Assembly: GCA_002451235.1 (NCBI GenBank)
Contig: DKBN01000050.1
Coordinates: 1 to 18,591, forward strand
Direction: 5' to 3'
Origin: Patescibacteria group bacterium UBA6899
GTDB lineage: Bacteria; Patescibacteriota; Minisyncoccia; Phycocordibacterales; UBA6899
Length of the DNA stretch: 18,591 nucleotides
The notes below the pieces were generated by a model. It ran no database searches, was not told the origin of the DNA, and saw only the letters and a program-made list of their open reading frames with translations. The translations under genes and the position numbers were made by a program. Below, piece by piece: positions 13,374 to 18,591 of the stretch (position 1 is its first letter; the number at the start of each line of letters is the position of its first letter).

Positions 13374-13379
13374 AGTATA
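13374..13379 (-). promoter_or_regulatory. -10 box of the coiled-coil gene
   Basis: TATACT on the minus strand lies 15 nt before the ATG at 13358, predicting a leader of only about 9 nt and excluding the in-frame ATG at 13406. Confidence 0.5.
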
Positions 13380-13445
13380 CCCTAGAATAAGGCCCGGATT
13401 CCACATCTATTTCTTGGGCATATGGCAGTAGGCAATGCAACGTGC

Positions 13446-13451
13446 TACGCT
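13446..13451 (+). promoter_or_regulatory. pspC -10 box, leaderless type
   Basis: TACGCT lies 6 nt before the ATG at 13458, which selects that start over in-frame ATGs at 13422 and 13452. Confidence 0.5.
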
Positions 13452-13457
13452 ATGGAT

Positions 13458-13667
13458 ATGAATGGTGACCGAAGGATGTTCGTGATCAGGCGCGACGATC
13501 GCCTCGTCGGGGGGGTAATGGCAGGACTCGCGCGTTATGCCGATGTTAACCCGAACATTTTGCGTGCGGGCTATCTTGTTGTCACCGTCTTTTTCCCTGT
13601 TCCTGGGATCGCAGCGTATGGTATTCTCTTCTATTTTCTCCCTAAGGAGCGCGGCCTCTTCGAATGA
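13458..13667 (+). CDS. PspC domain membrane protein
   Basis: A 69-aa protein that is essentially a single PspC domain: RRDDRLVGGVMAGLARYADVN, then NILRAGYLVVTVF and the PGIAAYGILFYFLPKE membrane segment. PspC proteins are small inner-membrane proteins linked to envelope stress in bacteria with a phage-shock response. No pspA or regulator gene is nearby, so a full Psp system is not indicated. It ends 9 bp from the convergent cyclophilin gene. Confidence 0.88.
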   Translation: MNGDRRMFVIRRDDRLVGGVMAGLARYADVNPNILRAGYLVVTVFFPVPGIAAYGILFYFLPKERGLFE

Positions 13668-13676
13668 ACGACGGGC

Positions 13677-14312
13677 TCAACGCACATCAATGCCGGTGAT
13701 CGATATCGGGTCCAGCGGCTGGTCGTTCTGACCCGCTTTCCCCGATTCGATCTTCTGTACGATGTCTATTCCCGATACGACCTCGCCGAAGTTCGTGTGT
13801 TTCCCATCGAGCCATGGCGTGGCTTCTGCGGTTACGATGAAGAACTGGCTCCCATTCGTGTTCGGCCCAGCATTCGCCATCGCCAAGGACCCGCGTACCA
13901 ATTTGTGCGAGTTGATCTCGTCCTCGAATTGGTACCCTGGCCCTCCTGTTCCCCAACGCGCTTTGTCGGAATCATTCTTCGACAGCGGGTCGCCACCTTG
14001 GATCATGAAATCCTTGATGACGCGGTGGAATTTCGTCCCGTCATAGAACCCCTCTTTCGCGAGCTTCGCGAAATTGTCGACGGTCTTCGGCGCATCGGCG
14101 TTGTGAAAATTGACAACGATATCTCCGGCTGAAGTGTGGATCGTTGCCTGTGTATATTGTGATGGCATGGTGGTTGTTGCCTTAATAGTAGTATTCCCCG
14201 TGGCGGTATCCGCGGAGTTCGAGACGGTTGAATTCCCCGAGAGGATATAGAGCCCTCCCGCGAGCGCGAGGATGAGCGCTCCCCCTGCGATGATCCAGGT
14301 CGTTTGATTCAT
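13677..14312 (-). CDS. Membrane-anchored cyclophilin-type peptidyl-prolyl isomerase (second copy)
   Basis: A 211-aa protein. An N-terminal membrane helix (about residues 6-25) and a Ser/Thr/Asn-rich linker (to about 50) precede a cyclophilin domain (about residues 54-211). Motifs include FHRVIKDFMIQGGDP (catalytic Arg), SQFFIVTAEATPWLDGKH and FGEVVSGIDIVQKI. It folds exported proteins like the copy at 4442-5089, with the same architecture but a different linker, so the two are paralogues. It is followed on the minus strand by no visible terminator before the convergent pspC gene. Confidence 0.93.
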   Translation of the reverse strand: MNQTTWIIAGGALILALAGGLYILSGNSTVSNSADTATGNTTIKATTTMPSQYTQATIHTSAGDIVVNFHNADAPKTVDNFAKLAKEGFYDGTKFHRVIKDFMIQGGDPLSKNDSDKARWGTGGPGYQFEDEINSHKLVRGSLAMANAGPNTNGSQFFIVTAEATPWLDGKHTNFGEVVSGIDIVQKIESGKAGQNDQPLDPISITGIDVR

Positions 14313-14333
14313 GCGCGTGATTGCAATGCATTG

Positions 14334-14351
14334 ATAATACGCGGGATTATA
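14334..14351 (-). promoter_or_regulatory. Possible promoter of the second cyclophilin gene
   Basis: On the minus strand TATAAT (14346-14351) and, downstream, TATTAT (14334-14339) are candidate -10 boxes. They would give leaders of roughly 27 or 15 nt to the ATG at 14312. This gene is one of the few core genes without the 6-nt arrangement. Confidence 0.4.
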
Positions 14352-14372
14352 GCAAAGTGAGCCCGCATCGCG

Positions 14373-15617
14373 CTACTCATATCTGAGCGCTTCGATCGGG
14401 CTTTTACGAGACGCTTTCCACGCAGGATAGCCGCCGAACACAAGACCGACGCCGCCAGAGACCAGAAGTCCGATCAGTGTCGCTTGGAGCGGGAATGTAT
14501 ACGTCCAGTCCACCGCCAGCGACTGCGCGAGGATTTTCGCGGCGACGAAACCGAACATCGCTCCCAGGGTGACGCCGATCAAGCCGCCAAAGAGTGTGAG
14601 TAGGGTCGCCTCGAAAAGGAATTGCAGAAGAATATCCTTCGAGCGTGCACCGATCGCCTTTCGAAGGCCGATCTCGCGGGTACGTTCGGTGACAGATACG
14701 AGCATGACGTTCATGACGCCAATACCGCCCACAACAAGTGAGATCGCGACCACCGCAGAGAGGAACGCGGTCAGGACCGAAAGGATGGTAGTGATCTGCG
14801 CGATCGCACCCTGTTGGGTCTCAACATAAAAATCATCTTTCGCGGGGTCGGTGATATTGTGAAGTTCGCGCATAGCCCGTTTTATGTCTTCAACAGAACG
14901 TTCCACGTTCGCTGGGTCCCCCACCCGGAGCATCACTTCCTGGTAGTTGTCCTTTCCTGAGAGGTAGACGCGCGCGGTGGTATATGGAAGGAGTACCATG
15001 TTATCGACATTGAAGATACCGGCATTCCCGGGCGAGAGAACACCGGTGATACGGAAATTCTTTCCTTTGATGCGGATGAATTTGTTATTTGCTGGCTCGT
15101 CACCAAAGAGATCCTTGCGTGCCTTGTCCCCAATGATCGCGACCGCGGCGTCGCTTTTGATCTCGTCCTCCCCGAAGGGCCCGCCCTCGGCAAAGGTCGC
15201 GCGCGTCGCATCGACCATGAATTGCGCGGACCAACCCATGACCGATGGATGCGTCACTTGTCCTCCGTAAGAGACCGGTTCGGAAAGAAAGACGACCGGG
15301 GCGTAAGAGACAAGATCTGGCACGTTCTCTTTCCGTGCGAGAGCGTCAACGTCACGTACTTTGAGCGAATCGGAGAATAGGGTCTGCGCGAGATCGGTCG
15401 GTCCCTTGGGGAGGCGGCCCGGACGGAGCACGATCGTGTCCGCACCGAGTCCACCGACCTGGTCGAGGATCAAGGCCTGCGCCCCGCCGCCGATGGAGAC
15501 AATGAGCATGATCGCGGTGATACCGATCACAATGCCGAGAATAGTTAGTCCTGAGCGGACGCGGTTCGCGCGAAGCGAACTGTATGCGGAACGGATGGTG
15601 AATCGAAGGGAGATCAT
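14373..15617 (-). CDS. MacB-type ABC transporter permease
   Basis: A 414-aa membrane protein. An N-terminal helix (SGLTILGIVIGITAIMLIVS) precedes a large extracytoplasmic MacB core domain (about residues 45-260). Three C-terminal FtsX-type helices follow, with the conserved TERTREIGLRKAIGA loop and the closing ASRKSPIEALRYE. The MacB family does mechanical export or envelope work rather than channel transport. The ATG at 15617 is chosen over upstream in-frame starts: it lies 1 nt after the ATPase stop (TGATATG) and matches the family start. The ATP-binding domain is a separate gene, as in Gram-positive MacB-like systems. Confidence 0.92.
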   Translation of the reverse strand: MISLRFTIRSAYSSLRANRVRSGLTILGIVIGITAIMLIVSIGGGAQALILDQVGGLGADTIVLRPGRLPKGPTDLAQTLFSDSLKVRDVDALARKENVPDLVSYAPVVFLSEPVSYGGQVTHPSVMGWSAQFMVDATRATFAEGGPFGEDEIKSDAAVAIIGDKARKDLFGDEPANNKFIRIKGKNFRITGVLSPGNAGIFNVDNMVLLPYTTARVYLSGKDNYQEVMLRVGDPANVERSVEDIKRAMRELHNITDPAKDDFYVETQQGAIAQITTILSVLTAFLSAVVAISLVVGGIGVMNVMLVSVTERTREIGLRKAIGARSKDILLQFLFEATLLTLFGGLIGVTLGAMFGFVAAKILAQSLAVDWTYTFPLQATLIGLLVSGGVGLVFGGYPAWKASRKSPIEALRYE

Positions 15618-15618
15618 A

Positions 15619-16317
15619 TCAATATTCGGGGATGTCAGTTGCTCTGCCATCCCAAACGATCGCTCCATCTTTGATAACAATGGCGCGATGCGCACGTTTC
15701 GCAAGCATCCGGTCGTGGGTGATCAGGATCACGGTATGCCCTTCATGATGCAGTCGCTCCAACAGGTCCATAACGGCTCGACCAGATGCCGTATCAAGAT
15801 TCCCGGTGGGTTCGTCAGCAAAGATGACCTCAGGATCGTTCACGAGGGCGCGGGCGATCGCGACACGTTGCCGCTCGCCGCCTGAGAGTTGGTTCGGCTC
15901 GTGAGTGAGTCGATGCGAAAGACCAACGACATCGATCACCTTTGTCGCAAGTGAGTTCCACGTGCGCGACTGAACGGACGAGTATGCGAGCGGAAGTTTC
16001 ACGTTCTCAAGGACCGAGGTCCGCGCAAGTAAATTGAACGATTGGAAAATGAATCCAAATTTCTTGTTCCGAAGTTGCGCGAGCTCATCCTCTGTCAGGG
16101 CGGACGTATCCTTCCCCTCCAACTCATATGCGCCAGCGGTCTGGATATCCAAAAGGCCGAGGATCTGGAGTAGGGTCGATTTTCCCGAGCCCGACGGTCC
16201 GACGACGGCGAGGAACTCCCCTTTCTCGATCTTAAGTGTGACCCCGCGAAGCGCCTTCGTCTCTGCGCCGCCTTTCTCGTAGGTCATCTCTATGCCACGG
16301 GTGTCGATCAACGCCAT
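15619..16317 (-). CDS. MacB-type ABC transporter ATP-binding protein
   Basis: A 232-aa cytoplasmic ATPase of the MacB/LolD family. Visible motifs: Walker A GPSGSGKST, Q-loop FIFQSFNLL, signature LSGGERQRVAIARAL, Walker B VIFADEPTGNLD and H-loop ITHD. It is the second gene of the export operon, 23 nt after the membrane-fusion gene and 1 nt before the permease. It powers the permease encoded next to it. Confidence 0.95.
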   Translation of the reverse strand: MALIDTRGIEMTYEKGGAETKALRGVTLKIEKGEFLAVVGPSGSGKSTLLQILGLLDIQTAGAYELEGKDTSALTEDELAQLRNKKFGFIFQSFNLLARTSVLENVKLPLAYSSVQSRTWNSLATKVIDVVGLSHRLTHEPNQLSGGERQRVAIARALVNDPEVIFADEPTGNLDTASGRAVMDLLERLHHEGHTVILITHDRMLAKRAHRAIVIKDGAIVWDGRATDIPEY

Positions 16318-16340
16318 AATGCTTTGGTCGCGACCCTCGG

Positions 16341-17903
16341 TCAGCTCCCTTTAATGAACGTTATCACCGCTTCGCCTTCGTTCACGCCCGTAAGGATCTC
16401 TGTGGTTCCATCCGAGCCGCGCAGCCCCGTCGTCACGGTCGCTTCCTTCCAAGTGTTTCCATCCGGTATGCGAACGACCTTCGTTCCATCATCTTTCGTG
16501 AGCACGGCACGCGATGGCACCGAGAGCACGTTCTCTTTCTCGTCGGTTCGGATATCGATGTTCGCCGTCATGCCAGAGCGGATACCAGGGTCCTCCTGAT
16601 CGAACTGAAGTGTCACCTTGTAGGTCGGCACCCCTTCAATGACCACCTCCGCTGGATCGATCATAGATATGGATGCGGAGAATACCTTGTCGCTTCCGAA
16701 CGCGTCGAGAGTGATCCTCGCATGGTTGCCGACCGAGATCTTTGAGATGTCCACTTCAGGAATGTTCGCTTCGATCTTCCATTTCCCGTCTCCTTGAACG
16801 GTCGCGATCGGCATATTCGCCGCGACCGTCTGCCCAAGCTTCGCATCCTGCCGCGTCACAGTGCCAGCGATAGGAGAACGGAGCGAGAATTTCGTTATTT
16901 GAGCATCATAATTCGTTACCGTTGCGCGCATCGACGCGATCTTCGCTTCCTGCGCTGCTATCTCCTCTGACGTCGCTCCGGCTTTCTTGAGCGCAAGTTG
17001 GTTCTCTGCTACGGCGAGCGCGCTTTTCGCTGATCGGTACGTCTGATCCGCCGCGAGTACGTTCGCGATGGTAATATTAATGTTTGCGCGCGCGGTCGAC
17101 ACTCCCGCCTTCCAGCCGTCGATGGTCCCCCGAGAGACATCGGTGGACGCATTCACTGAATTGACCGCGAGGGCGAGCTCTTCGAGATATGACTTCACCT
17201 GGTTGAGTGAAATTTCGGTCATCGCAGCATCATCGCCGACGTCCTTCGTCTCCGAAAGCGCGAGTGATTCTTGGCTCCACGAGGTAAGCAAGGATTCTAT
17301 AGAAACGCGGTCCGGCGGGATCAGTGTGATAAGTTTCGCATCTGCGACCGGAACGAGGAACATCGGGTTCGAGGTACGGGGATTCGCGAAGAGAATGTCC
17401 GTAAGGTTGCGTACCGCATCATCAGCTTTTGTATACGCATCGCGCAAGCGAGCGACCAGCACACGATTCGCATCACTTAGTGCCTGCTGCGCGCTTTCAA
17501 CTTGGGATTCGCTGACCGCGATGTCTTCAGCGCGTGCACCTTGCTTGATCTCCGCCAAGTGGACGATCTCGTATTCAAGGTTCGCCTCCGCCTGCATGCG
17601 TAGCGCGGAAAGTTCGCTCACATCGATGGCTGCGATGAGATCGCCTCGGGCGACGTGATCGCCGATGTCCTTTGCCACACGCACCACCTTCCCGCCACGG
17701 TCGAACGATAGATCGACCTGGGATTCAGAATTGACACTCCCGGTCACCGAAACCTCTTGGACGACGTTTGCACGCTTCACCGTTGTCGTCTCGTACGGGA
17801 CCACCGGTTTCCTCGTTCCATAAGAATACGCGACATACCCGAGGATGATCAACACGATCGCCCACCATTTATATCTCCAAAGTGTCGATCTTAATTTGGC
17901 CAC
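16341..17903 (-). CDS. HlyD/MacA-type membrane-fusion protein
   Basis: A 520-aa periplasmic-adaptor-type protein. An N-terminal membrane helix (about residues 12-29) is followed by a first lipoyl half (VSVTGSVNSESQVDLSFDRG), a very long helical hairpin region (about residues 100-330) and the second lipoyl half (LRSPIAGTVTRQDAKLGQTV). Beta-barrel and membrane-proximal domains close it. The hairpin includes an insert at about 165-250 that is longer than in classical MacA. The start is GTG at 17903: a TATAAT box ends 9 nt upstream and GGAGG lies between them, probably at or before the transcript start. It is the first gene of the operon with the ATPase and permease. No outer-membrane TolC-type partner is seen. 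Confidence 0.9.
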   Translation of the reverse strand: MAKLRSTLWRYKWWAIVLIILGYVAYSYGTRKPVVPYETTTVKRANVVQEVSVTGSVNSESQVDLSFDRGGKVVRVAKDIGDHVARGDLIAAIDVSELSALRMQAEANLEYEIVHLAEIKQGARAEDIAVSESQVESAQQALSDANRVLVARLRDAYTKADDAVRNLTDILFANPRTSNPMFLVPVADAKLITLIPPDRVSIESLLTSWSQESLALSETKDVGDDAAMTEISLNQVKSYLEELALAVNSVNASTDVSRGTIDGWKAGVSTARANINITIANVLAADQTYRSAKSALAVAENQLALKKAGATSEEIAAQEAKIASMRATVTNYDAQITKFSLRSPIAGTVTRQDAKLGQTVAANMPIATVQGDGKWKIEANIPEVDISKISVGNHARITLDAFGSDKVFSASISMIDPAEVVIEGVPTYKVTLQFDQEDPGIRSGMTANIDIRTDEKENVLSVPSRAVLTKDDGTKVVRIPDGNTWKEATVTTGLRGSDGTTEILTGVNEGEAVITFIKGS

Positions 17904-17912
17904 AGCGCCTCC

Positions 17913-17918
17913 ATTATA
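17913..17918 (-). promoter_or_regulatory. -10 box of the MacAB-like operon
   Basis: A perfect TATAAT on the minus strand, 9 nt before the GTG at 17903. No convincing -35. It lies in the 63-bp gap after the aminopeptidase gene. Confidence 0.6.
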
Positions 17919-17966
17919 CAGAAGAATGCGGATCTTTGCCCGCGCCCTCTGTGTATTGCTCAGATA

Positions 17967-18591
17967 TCAGGTATACCGCTCCAGGATCTTGAGAAGCAAT
18001 CGGACCGGGGCGCCGGTCGCACCCTTTGCCAGATGCTCTCCTTCGGCGGCGGTCATGCGCGGCGCCATGTCGATATGAAGCCATGAGTGCTCGCCGATGA
18101 ATTGTTTGAGGAATACCGCCCCTGCGATGGCCCCTGCGAGCTTTCCTTTCCCGACGTTCGCCCAGTCTCCGAATGTCCCCTTGATATCGGCTTCATATTC
18201 TTCCCATAACGGGAGAGGCCAAACGTAATCGCCGGATTCCTCTCCCCACGCACGAATATTCGACTCGAGCTCAGAGTCATTCGCGAAGATGGCGGAGGCC
18301 TTGTTGCCCAAAGCAACCATCGCGGCTCCGGTTAGGGTCGCGACGTCGACGACAAGGGAGGGCTTATATCGTTTCGCATAGTGGAGCGCGTCTGAAAGCA
18401 GGATGCGTCCTTCCGCGTCGGTATTCAACACTTCGATGGTCTTCCCCGACATGGAGCGCAATACGTCACCAGGCCGATAGCTCGAGCCCGAGGGCATATT
18501 CTCCGCCGCCGGAACGAGCCCGATCACGTTCTTTTTCAATTTGAGCCGAGCGGCGAGCGCCATCGTATGGATCACGGCCGCTCCGCCTGCC
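17967..18591 (-). CDS. pepA: Leucyl aminopeptidase (M17), C-terminal part (window edge)
   Basis: The frame is open to the right edge and encodes the last 208 or so residues. M17 peptidases are cytoplasmic two-metal enzymes that release N-terminal residues from peptides. The signature NTDAEGR is present and supplies metal-ligand Asp and Glu and the catalytic Arg. It is preceded by AAENMPSGSSYRPGD and followed by the VDVATLTGA and ATGAPVRLL landmarks of the family. The upstream half with the K-x-x-x-x-D metal motif lies outside the window. It ends 63 bp before the export operon start on the same strand; that operon has its own promoter. Confidence 0.95.
   Translation of the reverse strand, partial: AGGAAVIHTMALAARLKLKKNVIGLVPAAENMPSGSSYRPGDVLRSMSGKTIEVLNTDAEGRILLSDALHYAKRYKPSLVVDVATLTGAAMVALGNKASAIFANDSELESNIRAWGEESGDYVWPLPLWEEYEADIKGTFGDWANVGKGKLAGAIAGAVFLKQFIGEHSWLHIDMAPRMTAAEGEHLAKGATGAPVRLLLKILERYT

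Noticed and set aside
1..18591. CRISPR array, toxin-antitoxin pair or insertion sequence
   Set aside because: No regularly spaced direct repeats, transposase motifs or recognisable toxin-antitoxin gene pair were seen on either strand.

Overview
The window looks like chromosomal DNA from a member of the Patescibacteria (Candidate Phyla Radiation), probably a Parcubacteria-type lineage. The genes are compact, nearly every housekeeping protein is short for its family, and PriA is reduced in a way that removes its ATPase motifs. Single-pass anchored envelope proteins are common, the intergenic gaps are tiny, and most genes have a promoter -10 box only 6-7 nt before the start codon. TGA is used as an ordinary stop, so the code is not the Gracilibacteria/SR1 one. 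The lineage is inferred from gene content and not from a marker phylogeny.

Layout from left to right: the 5' end of murA (minus) diverges from a degenerate priA (plus). A long inverted repeat and an unrecognised 191-aa gene follow, ending in a strong terminator. Next come def-fmt (N-terminal methionine deformylation and initiator tRNA formylation, stop/start overlapped) and, convergent to them, an hpf/raiA-anchored cyclophilin operon. A plus-strand envelope operon follows: uppP, a Gmad2-GerMN protein and a DUF4430 protein. tRNA-Arg(CCG) comes after that, then a locally AT-richer patch (about 7.83-9.67 kb) with a hypothetical gene, a PrmC-like methyltransferase and another hypothetical gene. 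The starts in that patch carry Shine-Dalgarno sequences, unlike the rest of the window.

From 9.76 kb onward: a 25-codon, very basic microprotein gene with a well-formed promoter, an RlmD/TrmA-family rRNA/tRNA uracil methyltransferase, a divergent anchored staphylococcal-type nuclease, a small membrane protein with its own terminator, a long coiled-coil protein, a PspC protein, a second anchored cyclophilin, and a MacA-MacB type export operon (membrane-fusion protein, ATPase, permease). The window ends inside a leucyl aminopeptidase gene.

Themes: translation start and protein maturation (def, fmt, hpf, the methyltransferases), cell-envelope construction and surveillance (murA, uppP, Gmad2/GerMN, PspC, cyclophilins, MacAB-like export) and scavenging (nuclease, aminopeptidase). 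The most unusual signals are the leaderless promoter architecture, the hidden basic microprotein, the apparently ATPase-dead PriA, and the paired palindromes upstream of the unknown 191-aa gene.
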